Assembly (NCBI RefSeq): GCF_000177535.2
Contig: NC_015673.1
Span: 930,001 to 994,000, forward strand
Origin: Corynebacterium resistens DSM 45100
Lineage (GTDB): Bacteria > Actinomycetota > Actinomycetes > Mycobacteriales > Mycobacteriaceae
Direction of reading: 5' to 3'
Length of the DNA: 64,000 nt
In this document: piece by piece, positions 47,350-58,835 of the stretch
How positions within the stretch are numbered: the stretch's first letter is position 1
Layout: each line of letters begins with the position of its first letter
Notes under the pieces: model-generated
The model's input: the letters and a program-made list of their open reading frames with translations, nothing else
Told to the model about the DNA's origin: nothing
Database searches by the model: none
Translations under genes and position numbers: made by a program

Positions 47350-48864
47350 ATGATTGAGCTAACTGTTGGAAAAATCGCCGAAATTACCGGCGGAGAATTA
47401 GTAGATGGCGCCGATCCGGATACGAAAGTTTTAGGGCCGGTAGAGTTCGACAGCCGCCGAATCAAGCCAGGAGGCATTTTTATGGCCCTCCCTGGTGCTC
47501 AAGTGGACGGGCACGATTACGCGGCCTCGGCCGCCGAGCAAGGTGCAGCGCTGCTCGTGGTCGGGAAACGCGTGGGTGCGCCCGCGTTGGTTGCACCGAG
47601 TGTGGAGTTGCGCCAGGAAGCCTCCAATGCCTCCGCCTTCGAACACGATACGCAGGGTCACGGCGCTGCGGTTCTGGCTGCGATCGACCGGTTGGCACGT
47701 TTTAATACCGACGCCCTCGTGGCTGAACACGGAATGACCGTGGTTGGGGTCACGGGTTCCGCCGGTAAAACTTCCACAAAAGACCTCATCGGCGCTATTT
47801 TGCGCGAAGCGGGGCCAACTGTGGCGCCACCCGGAAGCTTCAATAATGAGATCGGGCTGCCCTATACAGCACTGCGCGCTGAAGAGGGAACGAAGTACTT
47901 GGTCTCGGAGATGTCCGCCCGTGGGGTCGGGCATATTCGTCACCTCACTGAGGTAACCCCGCCGAACATCGGAGTGGTGTTGAACGTTGGTTCCGCGCAC
48001 CTCGGCGAGTTCGGCAGCCGTGATGCTATCGCTCAAGCAAAGGGTGAATTGGTGGAAGCTCTGCCCGAAAATGGGTTGGCGGTATTGAACGCTGATGATG
48101 ACAAAGTCGCGGCCATGGCAGCGAGGACTCATGCCCGTGTTGTGCGATTCTCCACCTCGCAAGAAACTTGTGAGTGGGCGGGGCGTGAAGTGGCAGTTGA
48201 CTACTACGCCAGCGATATCCAATTGGATGAGGTCGCCCGCGCGAGGTTCGCTCTGCACCATCCGTATGGCGATCCTGTAGCTGTTGAGCTCGGAGTTTTC
48301 GGTGCCCACCAGGTTTCCAATGCCCTCGCTGCGGCTGCAGTGGGAATGGAATGTGGGATGTCCGCAACCGATGTGGCACGGGCGTTGAACGGGCACGTCG
48401 CCGCTAGTGTTAACCGCATGGATGTGCGCACGCGAGCTCGCGATGGTGTGACAATCATCAACGATTCTTACAACGCAAACCCCGAGTCAATGCGGGCTGG
48501 TATCGATGCCCTCGCATATACCGCTTCCGGTCGTGACGGGGCGGAAAGCTGGGCGGTTCTGGGGCAGATGGGAGAGCTCGGTGACGACGCGACCGAAGCC
48601 CACGCGGACCTTGGGCACTCCTTGAGCCAACGCCGAATTCGCCATGCAGTGATCGTGGGTAATGGAGTGAACCAACAGGCCCTGGCACATGCGGCACGCG
48701 AGGATGGTGTGGATACCCACGTTGTTGAAGATGCAGATGCAGCCGTGAATTTCCTGGACTTAAGTTTGCGCAAGTCCGATGTTGTTTTGGTTAAGGCCTC
48801 GTACTCCGATGGTCTTTGGGCGGTAGCCGAGGGCTTGCTCCTCGGTGAAGAAGAAGGAGCGTAA
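47350..48864 (+). CDS. murF: UDP-N-acetylmuramoyl-tripeptide:D-alanyl-D-alanine ligase
   Basis: The 504-residue ligase has the ATP loop [15 protein letters not shown] and [13 protein letters not shown]. It attaches D-Ala-D-Ala to UDP-MurNAc-tripeptide. ATG 47350 ([15 protein letters not shown]) lies 7 bp after the murE stop and fits the family; an in-frame ATG at 47314 inside murE is less likely. Confidence 0.96.
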   Translation: MIELTVGKIAEITGGELVDGADPDTKVLGPVEFDSRRIKPGGIFMALPGAQVDGHDYAASAAEQGAALLVVGKRVGAPALVAPSVELRQEASNASAFEHDTQGHGAAVLAAIDRLARFNTDALVAEHGMTVVGVTGSAGKTSTKDLIGAILREAGPTVAPPGSFNNEIGLPYTALRAEEGTKYLVSEMSARGVGHIRHLTEVTPPNIGVVLNVGSAHLGEFGSRDAIAQAKGELVEALPENGLAVLNADDDKVAAMAARTHARVVRFSTSQETCEWAGREVAVDYYASDIQLDEVARARFALHHPYGDPVAVELGVFGAHQVSNALAAAAVGMECGMSATDVARALNGHVAASVNRMDVRTRARDGVTIINDSYNANPESMRAGIDALAYTASGRDGAESWAVLGQMGELGDDATEAHADLGHSLSQRRIRHAVIVGNGVNQQALAHAAREDGVDTHVVEDADAAVNFLDLSLRKSDVVLVKASYSDGLWAVAEGLLLGEEEGA

Positions 48865-48872
48865 GACCCCTC

Positions 48873-49973
48873 ATGACGCAGATTTTTGTTGCCGGCGCGC
48901 TGGCATTCCTCGTGTCGGTTTTCTTTACCCCCGTGCTGATTAAGCGCTTCTCCGCCGAGGGGCTGGGGCAGGAGATTCGTGAAGATGGGCCAAAGTCCCA
49001 CCTCAAAAAGCGTGGAACTCCCACCATGGGTGGTATCGCTATCCTGGTTGGAATCACCGTAGGCTATGTGGTTGCTGCTCTTATGGGTTGGGCAACCACC
49101 GGCGCTGGCCCCGGGGTATCCGGAATTCTGGTGCTCGGCTTGACGTTGGCGCTCGGCGGCTTGGGGTTTGCCGATGACTACATCAAGTTGGTCAAGGGGA
49201 GGAACCTTGGCCTCAACGCGAAAGCGAAGCTGGTGGGGCAGTTCGCTACCGCCATCGTTTTCGGTATTTTGTTGTTGCAATTCCCCAATGAGCATGGGCA
49301 AACCCCGGGGTCCACACACCTATCCTTCATCCGCGATATCGCCGTATTTGATTTCAACATTGGCCCGGCCTTCATCGGTATGGTCATCTTCTTGGCGTTC
49401 ATTTACATCGTCATCGCAGCATGGTCGAACGGTGTCAACCTGACTGATGGATTGGATGGCCTTGCCTCCGGTGTTACGGCCATGGTGATGGGCACTTATG
49501 TACTCATCACGTTCTGGCAGTTCCGTAACTCCTGTGCTGCTGGCGCTACCGTGGGGTGCTACGCGGTACGCGATCCTCTGGATTTGGCAATGCTGGCTTC
49601 AGCCGGATTAGGTGCTTGCCTCGGCTTCCTGTGGTGGAACGCTGCTCCGGCAAAGATCTTCATGGGCGATACTGGTTCTCTTGCTCTGGGTGGCCTCGTC
49701 GCCGGGTTGTCTCTCACCACCCAAACCGAATTGCTGATGATCCTAGTGGGATTCGTCTTCGTTGCCGAAGCAGCTAGCGTCATGATTCAAGTCTTGTGTT
49801 TCAAGGCTACGGGTAAGCGGGTATTCCGCATGGCACCAATCCACCATCACTTCGAAAATGGTGGTTGGGCAGAAACCACTGTGGTCATTAGGTTCTGGCT
49901 GATTGCGGCCTTAGCCGCCATGAGCGGTTTCGCCATCTTCTACGGGGAATGGCTGGCTTCGGTCAGCCTGTAA
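48873..49973 (+). CDS. mraY: Phospho-N-acetylmuramoyl-pentapeptide transferase
   Basis: The 366-residue protein has about ten membrane helices. Motifs are [44 protein letters not shown] and APIHHHFE. It transfers phospho-MurNAc-pentapeptide to undecaprenyl phosphate, giving lipid I. Confidence 0.97.
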   Translation: MTQIFVAGALAFLVSVFFTPVLIKRFSAEGLGQEIREDGPKSHLKKRGTPTMGGIAILVGITVGYVVAALMGWATTGAGPGVSGILVLGLTLALGGLGFADDYIKLVKGRNLGLNAKAKLVGQFATAIVFGILLLQFPNEHGQTPGSTHLSFIRDIAVFDFNIGPAFIGMVIFLAFIYIVIAAWSNGVNLTDGLDGLASGVTAMVMGTYVLITFWQFRNSCAAGATVGCYAVRDPLDLAMLASAGLGACLGFLWWNAAPAKIFMGDTGSLALGGLVAGLSLTTQTELLMILVGFVFVAEAASVMIQVLCFKATGKRVFRMAPIHHHFENGGWAETTVVIRFWLIAALAAMSGFAIFYGEWLASVSL

Positions 49974-50086
49974 CTCCCGAGTCGCAGCTCGCCGTTGCCT
50001 GGTGAACTCAAAGCCCTAACTCAGTGATTTACAAACCGCCCGCCCGGATTTGAACCCCGGGACCCAATCCACAAGGGAGCATGATC

Positions 50087-51577
50087 GTGACCAACAGCCG
50101 CCCCATCAGCGACCCACAGCGCGCAGTGGAAGTCATGCGCCACAAACCTGTGCTTGTCGCGGGCGCCGGAGTGGCCGGTCGCGGCGTCATCACCATGCTG
50201 AAGGCACTGCATGCCGAGCAGGTAACTGTAGCTGATGACAACTCCGGGCTCGCAGATGTCAATGTCGAAAAGGCCATCGAACTGATCAAAGCCGGCGCTT
50301 TTGAGATGGTCATTACCTCTCCTGGCTGGGCTCCATCATCCCCTTTGCTGGTGGCAGCGGCTGAAAACTCGGTTGCTGTCATCGGGGACATCGAAGCGGC
50401 GTGGCTGGCGGATCAAGCAGAAGCATTCGGGCCACCGAGGACGTGGGTCGCGATTACCGGCACGAACGGTAAGACCACCACGACTGCGATGTTGACGGCG
50501 ATGTGCGTTGCTGATGGTCGCGCTGCAGTCGCAGTCGGGAACATCGGGGTTTCCCCTGCACTGGCGCTGACCGCGGAAAATCGTGGCGAGCCACGTGCGG
50601 ATATCCTCGTTGCCGAGGTCTCCAGTTTCCAACTTCATTGGGCCCCAACGTTTGCGCCTGAAGTGGGCTGTGTACTCAACATCGCTGAAGACCACCTTGA
50701 TTGGCACGGCGACTTGGCTGGCTACGCTGGGGACAAGGCGCGTGTCCTGCGGGCTAAACACCCGGTTTTTTCTCTTGATGACGCCCACGTCATGTCCTTT
50801 TACGATCCCAGTCGGGAAACACCGGCATCTGGGTTCACATCTGGTGATGTCCGTGAAGCCATTGCAGCTTCGCACCTTGTATCCAGCGGAGACACCATTT
50901 CCCAAACCTCGCTGCCACAGGTGGTGGGAGTACACAATGGTGCCATCGTCATCGCTCGTGCCGAACCTACCGGGGGGCAACTAGAGATGACGGAACTGGC
51001 ACCTGCCGCAGGTATCTCGCCTCCGGGTCCAGCCGGAATTGCAGATGCCAGTGCAGCTGCGGCCATGGCTTGTGCGTTAGGGGTGGAACCTTCTGCAATT
51101 GCGCAGGCACTTTCGGCTTTTCGTGTTCAAGCGCACCGCGGTCAAGTGGTTTGTGAGCGTGGTGGAGTGTCGTGGGTGGATAACTCCAAAGCCACGAACC
51201 CTCATGCCGCAGTGGGAGCTTTGCGTGGACAGCGCAACGTTGTTTGGATTGCAGGTGGGCAACTCAAGGGAGCCAGCGTTGCCGAACTCATTGCCGAAAC
51301 TAAGGATGGCATCAAGGCAGTCGTTGCGTTGGGCGTCGACCGACAAGAGATCGCCGACGAAATGCAAGCGCAAGCGCCCGATACCCCAGTGGCCCTGGTT
51401 GCGGCGACCGATCCTGAACAAGCTATGGAGGAAGTTGTGCGCGTCTGTGCCAGATATGCTGAGGCAGGGGATACCGTCGTGTTAGCACCCGCTGCAGCTT
51501 CCCTAGATATGTTCACCGGGATGGCACAGCGCGGAGATCTTTTTGCCCAATACGCTGCACAAGTGGAGTTACCATGA
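50087..51577 (+). CDS. murD: UDP-N-acetylmuramoyl-L-alanine:D-glutamate ligase
   Basis: The roughly 496-residue ligase has an N-terminal Rossmann-like domain (VLVAGAGVAGRGVI), ATP loop AITGTNGKTTTTAML, and VNDS-like VDNSKATNPHAA. It adds D-Glu, the second stem residue. GTG 50087 gives a good spacing from AAGGGAG (50073-50079); ATG 50081 is two codons upstream and too close to it. Its stop overlaps the ftsW start. Confidence 0.95.
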   Translation: MTNSRPISDPQRAVEVMRHKPVLVAGAGVAGRGVITMLKALHAEQVTVADDNSGLADVNVEKAIELIKAGAFEMVITSPGWAPSSPLLVAAAENSVAVIGDIEAAWLADQAEAFGPPRTWVAITGTNGKTTTTAMLTAMCVADGRAAVAVGNIGVSPALALTAENRGEPRADILVAEVSSFQLHWAPTFAPEVGCVLNIAEDHLDWHGDLAGYAGDKARVLRAKHPVFSLDDAHVMSFYDPSRETPASGFTSGDVREAIAASHLVSSGDTISQTSLPQVVGVHNGAIVIARAEPTGGQLEMTELAPAAGISPPGPAGIADASAAAAMACALGVEPSAIAQALSAFRVQAHRGQVVCERGGVSWVDNSKATNPHAAVGALRGQRNVVWIAGGQLKGASVAELIAETKDGIKAVVALGVDRQEIADEMQAQAPDTPVALVAATDPEQAMEEVVRVCARYAEAGDTVVLAPAAASLDMFTGMAQRGDLFAQYAAQVELP

Positions 51578-53208
51578 CACAAAGTTTGCCTCGTAGGTCC
51601 GCTAATGGAGAGCCGAGACATTACCGAGCTAAAGACCTTAGTGATGACCGGCTCGGTGATCGCCGTTCTCGTGAGGGGAAGGAGAACGCGCCGGCAAGCA
51701 AGGCTGCGCGAAAGCGCTTAGCGCGGCTTGCGACACCACAGTTGAACTATCTGGTGATCATGGCCGTCACGATGATCTTGACGGTTATCGGATTGACGAT
51801 GGTGCTTAGCTCGTCGATGGTGACCTCCTATGCAGGTGGATCCAGTGTATGGGCTGAGTTTCTCAAGCAAGCCATCGTGGTCTTCATCGGTCTGATTGGA
51901 ATGCGCTTTGCATTGCAGCTGCGACCAGTGACGATTCGAAGAATTGCGCCGTGGCTGTTGCTTTTTTCCTTCCTTCTGCTCATCGCGGTTTTGATCCCCG
52001 GTATCGGTGTGGGTGGCGAAGAGGTTGGTTCGAATTCGTGGATTCGATTTGGTCCAGTGGGTATCCAGCCTTCTGAGGTGGCGAAGCTAGCCCTAGCTGT
52101 GTGGGGTGCGTCCATTCTGCCTTTGGCACGGCGCCCAGGTAATAGCCTCATTACTGTCCCCGTGTTTATGGGTGGTACGAGTTTGATCTTGGTGCTGGTG
52201 TTGATGCAGAAAGACCTCGGCATGATGTTCGCTCTCGCGATCGTCGTGTTGGCGCTGTTTTTCTTCAGCGGAATCAACACCCGAGCCATCGGGTGGAGCA
52301 TGGCCCTGCTAGCTGGCCTCGGCGTGATTTATACCCTGAGCCATAATTTCCGTTCCGCGCGCTTCACCACGTGGCTGGAGACTTTCCGCCTTGATTTTGC
52401 TGAATCCTCAACCAAGAGTTCCTCGTACCAGTCCCATCAAGGAATCCTTTCATTGTCAGACGGCGGTTTCCTGGGAGCAGGCTTAGGGCAATCACGGGCC
52501 AAGTGGTTCTATCTGCCCGAGGCTAAGAATGACTTCATCTTCGCTGTGATTGGGGAAGAACTGGGGTTTGTCGGTGCTGTGATCGTCGTGATCTTGTTTG
52601 CCACACTCGGTCTGTTCGGCATCCGGACAGCTTTGGCCCAGAAAGATCCATTCATGAGGCTGCTTGCCGCAACTTTGACGGTGGGTGTGGTTGTGCAAGC
52701 TTTCTTCAATATGGGTTACGTCGTGGGTTTCGTGCCGATGACCGGCGTGCAGCTGCCACTGATTTCAGCTGGCGGATCCTCGGCGATCGTCACCTTGGTG
52801 ACGTTGGGGCTTTTGGCCAACTGTGCCCGGCATGAACCCGAAGCGATTTCCAGCATGCAACACGAAGGGCGCCCGTTCATCGACCGTCTGCTGTTCCTAC
52901 CAGAACCCGTGCCACACATTGCGGGCGACCAGCGCCGCACCGAGCGTCGCTCCACAACCCACGTTTATGGCGAACCTGTGACGCGCCAGCGCCCCGTTGG
53001 TGGCGCAATGAGCCAGGATTTTGCCAAGGACAGGGAAAGAACTGAACAACTGAGGGAACGGAACCGCCGGTATGGCGGAGGCACAAGGGCGGATCGCTAC
53101 GATAGTGCTAGACGTACAAAATTACCTGAACGGGAAGCACCAACTTCTGATCAGCGACGAACTTCTCGTCGCAGCGTTCCACGCAATACCCCGCGGCGAA
53201 GGAGCTAA
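51574..53208 (+). CDS. ftsW: SEDS-family septal peptidoglycan glycosyltransferase FtsW
   Basis: The 544-residue protein has about ten helices. Features include SSSMVTSYAGGSSVWAEFLKQ, QPSEVAKLALAVW, FNMGYVVGFVPMTGVQLPLISAGGSS, and a long basic cytoplasmic tail (about 430-544), usual in actinobacteria. It polymerises lipid II at the septum with FtsI. ATG 51574 overlaps the murD stop (ATGA). Confidence 0.95.
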   Translation: MTQSLPRRSANGEPRHYRAKDLSDDRLGDRRSREGKENAPASKAARKRLARLATPQLNYLVIMAVTMILTVIGLTMVLSSSMVTSYAGGSSVWAEFLKQAIVVFIGLIGMRFALQLRPVTIRRIAPWLLLFSFLLLIAVLIPGIGVGGEEVGSNSWIRFGPVGIQPSEVAKLALAVWGASILPLARRPGNSLITVPVFMGGTSLILVLVLMQKDLGMMFALAIVVLALFFFSGINTRAIGWSMALLAGLGVIYTLSHNFRSARFTTWLETFRLDFAESSTKSSSYQSHQGILSLSDGGFLGAGLGQSRAKWFYLPEAKNDFIFAVIGEELGFVGAVIVVILFATLGLFGIRTALAQKDPFMRLLAATLTVGVVVQAFFNMGYVVGFVPMTGVQLPLISAGGSSAIVTLVTLGLLANCARHEPEAISSMQHEGRPFIDRLLFLPEPVPHIAGDQRRTERRSTTHVYGEPVTRQRPVGGAMSQDFAKDRERTEQLRERNRRYGGGTRADRYDSARRTKLPEREAPTSDQRRTSRRSVPRNTPRRRS

Positions 53209-53214
53209 AAGCCG

Positions 53215-54333
53215 ATGAAGAGCCACAACAACGACGAACAATACGCACCATCCATCGTGGTAGCCGGTGGGGGAACTGCTGGACATATCGAACCCGCGAT
53301 GGCGGTAGCCGAAGCTATCGCGGCCACACAGCCGAATGCTCGGATTACTGCGTTGGGTACACAACGGGGGTTGGAAAGTACCTTGGTTCCAGCGCGAGGT
53401 TTCGACTTGCGCATGATCCCGCCCGTGCCAGTGCCACGCAAGATCAATAAAGACTTGTTTACTTTGCCGGTTCGTCTGGTTCGCGCCTTGACTGAAACTA
53501 GGAAAGTACTCAAGGATGTCAAGGCGGATACCTTGATCGGATTTGGTGGTTATGTTTCAGCCCCGGCCTATCTGGCCGCGCGTTCGCTGCGTATCCCATT
53601 CTTCGTGCACGAGGCCAACGCCCGAGCAGGAGTAGCCAACAAGCTCGGCGTGCGCTTGGGGGGAACCGGCCTAGCCGCCATGCCGGATTCGGGGTTGCCG
53701 GCCGACGTCGTGGGTATCCCGGTGAAACGCAGCGTGCTGGAGCTTGATCGCAAGAGGCTACGCGCCGAGGCTCGGAAGTTTTATGATTTGCCGGCTGAGG
53801 GCCCAGTTCTGCTGGTTACCGGTGGCAGCCAGGGCGCGGCGTCGATCAACAAAGCAGTCGTGGCAGCGGCCGAAACTCTAAGGCACGCGGGCATCGCTGT
53901 GTTACACGCCTATGGGCGCAAGAACCACATCACGGTGCCGCGAGCTAGTGAAGTTGCCGGGATGTACCGCGCGCTGCCCTATATTGATCGAATGGATTTG
54001 GCGCTGGCGGCGGCGGATATGATTCTGTGTCGCGCTGGTGCGCTGACAGTCGCAGAGGTATCTGCAGTGGGCTTGCCGGCGGTTTATGTTCCTTTGCCAC
54101 ACGGTAACGGCGAACAAGAATTGAATGCTCGGCCAGTTGTGCAAGCGGGCGGTGGGGTTATTGTTCCGGATGCTGAACTTGACGCCCAACGGGTGGCCCA
54201 AGAAGTTATCCCTCTGTTGCGGGATACCCATCGGCTAGAAGTCGCGGAAAAGGCCGCAGAACAAGCAGGGCATCGCGGGGCGGCACAGGCGATCGCCGAC
54301 CGAGTTCTGGCTGCTGCGAAACAAAAGCGTTGA
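53215..54333 (+). CDS. murG: Lipid II synthase (UDP-GlcNAc transferase)
   Basis: The 372-residue GT-B enzyme adds GlcNAc to lipid I, giving lipid II. Motifs are the glycine-rich loop [49 protein letters not shown] and [27 protein letters not shown]. Confidence 0.96.
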   Translation: MKSHNNDEQYAPSIVVAGGGTAGHIEPAMAVAEAIAATQPNARITALGTQRGLESTLVPARGFDLRMIPPVPVPRKINKDLFTLPVRLVRALTETRKVLKDVKADTLIGFGGYVSAPAYLAARSLRIPFFVHEANARAGVANKLGVRLGGTGLAAMPDSGLPADVVGIPVKRSVLELDRKRLRAEARKFYDLPAEGPVLLVTGGSQGAASINKAVVAAAETLRHAGIAVLHAYGRKNHITVPRASEVAGMYRALPYIDRMDLALAAADMILCRAGALTVAEVSAVGLPAVYVPLPHGNGEQELNARPVVQAGGGVIVPDAELDAQRVAQEVIPLLRDTHRLEVAEKAAEQAGHRGAAQAIADRVLAAAKQKR

Positions 54334-54480
54334 CCCGTCACACGGAGCCAAAGCTTCACCGCAGGCACAATGGAACCTAACCACAGCGGACACTTGGGAC
54401 TGCGAAAAGCCATCGCGGCAACTTGAAACACTGTGGATATCAATGAATTAAGCCACGACAACTGACCAAGGAAGTACAGG

Positions 54481-55926
54481 ATGAGCACCAATATCGACCT
54501 CAGCCGCGTTCACATGGTGGGCATTGGCGGTGCCGGAATGTCCGGAATCGCACGAATTCTTCTGGCTCGTGGCAGTACGGTGACGGGTTCCGATATGAAG
54601 GATTCCCGCAGTATCCTCGCCCTGCGAACCGCCGGAGCCACAGTAAACATCGGACACAGCGCCGCCAACCTAACCGCAGGTGGCGAACTGCCTACCGTAG
54701 TAGTGACTTCCTTCGCCGCGATTCCGCAGGACAATCCCGAGTTATCGGCTGCGCGTGATAACAATATCCCCGTCGTGCGTCGTTCGGATGTTCTCGCGCA
54801 GCTTATGGTGGATCGTCGCGCGTTCTTACTGGCTGGCACGCATGGCAAGACTTCCACAACTTCAATGGCAGTAGCTGCCCTCCAAGCGGCCGGATGGGAC
54901 CCTTCCTTTGCCATCGGAGGTCAACTTAATCGTGCCGGCACTAATGCCCATCACGGCACCGGGGATGTTTTCGTCGCCGAAGCCGATGAATCCGATGGCT
55001 CCTTTTTGTCCTACCAACCCGAAGTAGCAGTGGTGACCAATGTGGAACCCGACCACCTCGATTATTTCGGCACGGAGGAGGCCTATCGCGAGGTCTTCGA
55101 GCGTTTTGCTGGCTGTGTAGTTACAGGTGGCACTCTGGTGGTTTGTTTGGATGACGCCGGAAGTCGCGCATTAGCGCAATCCCTCAGTCGATCGATTCCC
55201 GCTGACGAACGGGATTATCGCATCCTTGGCTACGGCACACGCGCTGCCGTAGAAGATGCCCCTGAGGTTGAAGCTGGAGCGATCATCGAAGACATGCGAA
55301 TTACCCCAGCGGGTACAGAGGTTTCTGTACGTTTCTTTGATGATGAGGCTCCCCGGGTGTTACGGGTAGCCATTCCCGGTAGTCATATGGTGCTCAACGC
55401 GACTGCTGCTGTTCTCGGCGGCGCGTTGTTGGGTGCAGATATCGACAAGCTCCTCGAAGGCATCGCAGAATTTGATGGGGTGCGCCGTCGTTTTGAGTAC
55501 CACGGTTCCGTCAATGACGTGCACGTTTACGATGACTATGCACACCATCCCACGGAAGTCACCGCCGTTTTATCGGCAGCTCGGGAACGTATCGAAGCTC
55601 AAGGCAAGGGGCGCGTCATTGCAGTGTTCCAGCCACACCTGTATTCCCGGACGATGACCTTCGCCGACGAGTTTGCCGCAGCCCTAAGCTTGGCCGATGA
55701 GGTTGTACTCCTGGATATCTTCGGAGCGCGCGAAAACCCAGTGGAAGGTGTGGATAGTCGCGTAATCGGGGACAAAGTCACCGTGCCGTGGGAATACGCC
55801 CCAGAGTTCAACGCCGTACCACGTACCGTTTCAAAGCTAACGCGTCCCGGCGACATGGTGCTAACCATTGGCGCTGGAACTGTCACGATGCTTGCCGATG
55901 AGATTCTGCGGGAGTTGGAAGGGTAG
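54481..55926 (+). CDS. murC: UDP-N-acetylmuramate:L-alanine ligase
   Basis: The 481-residue ligase has [20 protein letters not shown] loop [15 protein letters not shown], and the [11 protein letters not shown] motif. It adds the first stem residue. The 147-bp gap before it (54334-54480) holds no gene. Its stop overlaps the ftsQ GTG. Confidence 0.96.
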   Translation: MSTNIDLSRVHMVGIGGAGMSGIARILLARGSTVTGSDMKDSRSILALRTAGATVNIGHSAANLTAGGELPTVVVTSFAAIPQDNPELSAARDNNIPVVRRSDVLAQLMVDRRAFLLAGTHGKTSTTSMAVAALQAAGWDPSFAIGGQLNRAGTNAHHGTGDVFVAEADESDGSFLSYQPEVAVVTNVEPDHLDYFGTEEAYREVFERFAGCVVTGGTLVVCLDDAGSRALAQSLSRSIPADERDYRILGYGTRAAVEDAPEVEAGAIIEDMRITPAGTEVSVRFFDDEAPRVLRVAIPGSHMVLNATAAVLGGALLGADIDKLLEGIAEFDGVRRRFEYHGSVNDVHVYDDYAHHPTEVTAVLSAARERIEAQGKGRVIAVFQPHLYSRTMTFADEFAAALSLADEVVLLDIFGARENPVEGVDSRVIGDKVTVPWEYAPEFNAVPRTVSKLTRPGDMVLTIGAGTVTMLADEILRELEG

Positions 55927-56576
55927 TGCGCAAGAAGATTATCGCGGGCATTGTTGCCCTCTTGCTCCTCGTAGGTATCGGAGTGTTTCTTTTCCCTGTG
56001 CTGCGGGTGAATTCCATTGAGGTTGAAGGCACCCGCAACGCTGATGCCGCCGCTGTTAAGGAGGCCGCCAACGTGGGTTCGGGAAAGAACATGTTGCGTG
56101 TCGATACCGAACAAATCGCGACGAAGGTTGCGAAGGTTCCTTGGGTGAAACGAGCCACGGTATCGCGTGAGTGGCCCAGTACCGTGAAAGTACAGGTCGA
56201 CGAGCACCAAGCGGTGGCATATTTTCGGGACGGGAAAGACGTTTCCGCCGTTGATGAGGCCGGCAAGGTCTTCCTCAAAGGAGTTGCACCTGAAGGCGCG
56301 AAAGAAATCACGAATGTAAAGGCGGATGATGCGAAAGCCGTCTCCGCCGCAGTTACGGCTATCACTGCGTTGCACCCCAAAGTGAGGGAGAGTTTGGAGC
56401 GAGTTGAAGCCAAAAATGCGGAGAGTTTGGTGTTGCGCTTCCCGGACGGCAAATCCGTAACGTGGGGTTCGGCGGAGCGTGCAGACGAAAAAGCTGAGGC
56501 TACCCGCGTGGTTCTAACTCAAGAGGGCAAGAAATGGAATGTTTCCAACCCTGCGATGCCCTCCGGTAGACCTTAA
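55926..56576 (+). CDS. ftsQ: Cell division protein FtsQ
   Basis: The 216-residue protein has a short cytoplasmic start, one membrane helix (IIAGIVALLLLVGIGVFLFPVL), a POTRA domain (LRVNSIEVEGTRNADAAAVKEAA) and the FtsQ beta domain. It links the Z-ring to FtsL and FtsWI. GTG 55926 overlaps the murC TAG by one base. The cytoplasmic N-terminus is only a few residues long. Confidence 0.93.
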   Translation: MRKKIIAGIVALLLLVGIGVFLFPVLRVNSIEVEGTRNADAAAVKEAANVGSGKNMLRVDTEQIATKVAKVPWVKRATVSREWPSTVKVQVDEHQAVAYFRDGKDVSAVDEAGKVFLKGVAPEGAKEITNVKADDAKAVSAAVTAITALHPKVRESLERVEAKNAESLVLRFPDGKSVTWGSAERADEKAEATRVVLTQEGKKWNVSNPAMPSGRP

Positions 56577-56683
56577 AGTAGACCTTTAAACATACGACAC
56601 GCGCAGAAAAATGTCCGCCCGAATCTTGTGACCTACAAGGAAGATGGTGTGGAAAGACTCCACAGAAAGGCAGACAGCAACTT

Positions 56684-57985
56684 ATGACATCTCCAGGAAA
56701 CCACCTCGCCGAGATCAAGGTGGTAGGTGTAGGTGGTGGCGGTGTGAACGCCGTCAATCGCATGATCGACGAGAAGCTCCAAGGTGTGGAATTCATCGCC
56801 ATCAACACCGATGCGCAGGCACTGATGCTCACTGATGCAGACGTGAAGCTGGACATTGGCCGTGAAGAGACTCGTGGCCTTGGCGCGGGAGCAAACCCTG
56901 ATGTTGGACGCAAGTCAGCCGAGGATCACAAGGATCAAATCGAAGAGATTCTCGCTGGTGCCGACATGGTTTTCGTCACCGCCGGTGAAGGTGGTGGAAC
57001 GGGCACGGGTGCTGCGCCTGTGGTTGCCAACATCGCAAAGAAGCAAAACGCTCTGACCGTTGGCGTGGTAACCCGCCCATTCAGCTTCGAAGGCCGTCGT
57101 CGTTCCAAGCAGGCGCTGGAAGGCATCGAGGCATTGCGTGAAGTGTGTGACACACTGATCGTTATCCCCAATGATTCTTTGCTGCAGCTCAGCGATGAGC
57201 AGATGTCCATGATGGACGCTTTCCGCAAAGCTGACGAAGTGTTGCTGTCCGGTGTGGAAGGTATCACCAAGCTGATCACCACGCCGGGTGTGATCAACGT
57301 CGACTTTGCCGACGTGCGTTCCGTCATGACTGATGCCGGCAGCGCGTTGATGGGTATCGGCACCGCTCGCGGGGAATCCCGCGCTGTAAAGGCAACGGAA
57401 GCAGCTATTAACTCCCCATTGCTGGAGAACACCATGAAGGGCGCACGTGGAGTGCTGTTGTCCTTCGCAGGTGGTTCTGATTTGGGCCTAATCGAGGTTT
57501 CCCAAGCCGCAGCTTTGGTAGAGGACCTTGCCGACGAAGATGCGAACATCATCTTCGGCACCATCGTTGATGATCAGCTGGGGGACGAGGTCCGCGTGAC
57601 CGTCATTGCCACCGGCTTCGATGATTCGCCATCCGCCGGTTCTGCAGCGCAGCGTGGTGGTCAACACCGCGTGCAGGAAAGCACTCAGCCAAACTCCGCC
57701 TCTATTTTTGGCGGTGACCAAGCTCCGGCAGCGCAACCTGCTTCCGTGCCTACCCAAGCAGCACAGCCTGTGCAGGCGCAACAGCCACAGAGCCAGCCAG
57801 TGGTGCAGCCAGAAGCGCAGCAAACCGCTCAGCCAGCTGGCAGCAGCTTCGCCCAGCGCACTCGTGGCGACGTACCACAGAGCTCTCCGTCCAACGGGCT
57901 GTTTACCTCTAGCCAAGAGGGCAACACGGCGGGACGTCATCACCTCGATGATGAAGACGATCTCGACTTGCCTGATTTCCTGTAG
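56684..57985 (+). CDS. ftsZ: Cell division GTPase FtsZ
   Basis: The 433-residue tubulin homologue has [15 protein letters not shown], the tubulin signature [10 protein letters not shown], a synergy-loop [11 protein letters not shown], a Gln/Ala/Pro-rich linker (about 335-415), and the C-terminal peptide [11 protein letters not shown] that binds SepF and other anchors. A 107-bp gap before it may carry its own promoter. Confidence 0.97.
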   Translation: MTSPGNHLAEIKVVGVGGGGVNAVNRMIDEKLQGVEFIAINTDAQALMLTDADVKLDIGREETRGLGAGANPDVGRKSAEDHKDQIEEILAGADMVFVTAGEGGGTGTGAAPVVANIAKKQNALTVGVVTRPFSFEGRRRSKQALEGIEALREVCDTLIVIPNDSLLQLSDEQMSMMDAFRKADEVLLSGVEGITKLITTPGVINVDFADVRSVMTDAGSALMGIGTARGESRAVKATEAAINSPLLENTMKGARGVLLSFAGGSDLGLIEVSQAAALVEDLADEDANIIFGTIVDDQLGDEVRVTVIATGFDDSPSAGSAAQRGGQHRVQESTQPNSASIFGGDQAPAAQPASVPTQAAQPVQAQQPQSQPVVQPEAQQTAQPAGSSFAQRTRGDVPQSSPSNGLFTSSQEGNTAGRHHLDDEDDLDLPDFL

Positions 57986-57997
57986 GAACCATCTGTC

Positions 57998-58765
57998 ATG
58001 ACACCTTCGCAGCCCAACGGCGCTCCTCGGGTTCGAAAAGTATTCACTGATCGAACCGGAGGAGTGTCCGAGGCACCGTTCGATAGTTTCAACTTGGGCG
58101 ACCACGTGGGCGATGACACCAGTGCTGTGACGGCCAACCGCACGAGGCTTGCCCATTCTGTGGGCCTAGAGCTGCGCGATTTGGTGTTCATGGAACAGAT
58201 TCATTCCCCCACGGTTACTGAGGTCACTGCCAAGGAGCTTGCCTCGCTGCGCAATCGCACGGCGGCTGAGGAAAGCCTCGTGGTGGAAACCACCGATGCC
58301 CTAATCACAACCGTGCCGGGCATCGCCTTGGTGGTGCTTACAGCGGACTGTGTACCTGTATTGCTTTCCGATGATGAAGCTGGAGTGGTGGCGGCCGTCC
58401 ATGCGGGGCGGATGGGGGCTCGGAATGGGATCGTGCCCCGGACCATCCGGAGGATGGAGGAGCTGGGTGCGGTACCCGGCAATATCCACGCACTGTTGGG
58501 CGCGGCGGCGTCGGGAAAGAAGTATGAAGTGCCCGAGCAAATGGCGGCAGATGTGGAGTCTAAGCTGCCGGGTGCTCGGACGAGAACGGATGCCGGCACG
58601 TGCGGGCTGGACATTCGGGCGGGGCTGACTCGCCAGCTGCTGGGGTTGGGGGTTCGTAGTATCGACGCCGACCCCCGCTGCACCATCGAAAGCCCAAACT
58701 TCTTTTCATATCGGCGAGAAGGAACCACGGGGCGCCAAGCGGGAATGGTGTGGCTAACCCGATAG
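57998..58765 (+). CDS. pgeF: Peptidoglycan editing factor PgeF (laccase-domain family, YlmD/YfiH)
   Basis: The 255-residue protein has the DUF152 fold with metal-site residues in FMEQIHSPTV, LTADCVPVLLSD and AVHAGRMGARNGIVP. The family was once called polyphenol oxidase. In E. coli PgeF removes wrongly incorporated residues from UDP-MurNAc intermediates. It follows ftsZ by 12 bp. The RSIDADPRCTIESPNFFSYRREGTTGR end matches the family. Confidence 0.9.
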   Translation: MTPSQPNGAPRVRKVFTDRTGGVSEAPFDSFNLGDHVGDDTSAVTANRTRLAHSVGLELRDLVFMEQIHSPTVTEVTAKELASLRNRTAAEESLVVETTDALITTVPGIALVVLTADCVPVLLSDDEAGVVAAVHAGRMGARNGIVPRTIRRMEELGAVPGNIHALLGAAASGKKYEVPEQMAADVESKLPGARTRTDAGTCGLDIRAGLTRQLLGLGVRSIDADPRCTIESPNFFSYRREGTTGRQAGMVWLTR

Positions 58766-58835
58766 GGTATGCGGAGAACACCTTGCGTGAACTGGATTTT
58801 CATTATTCAGCTTGTGGAGAGGAAAGGGATCCAGC

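Noticed and set aside
50041..50062. tRNA T-arm-like sequence (minus strand GGGGTTCAAATCCGG)
   Set aside because: No matching acceptor, D or anticodon arms are found within 75 nt, so it is not a tRNA gene; a short GC hairpin by chance is more likely.
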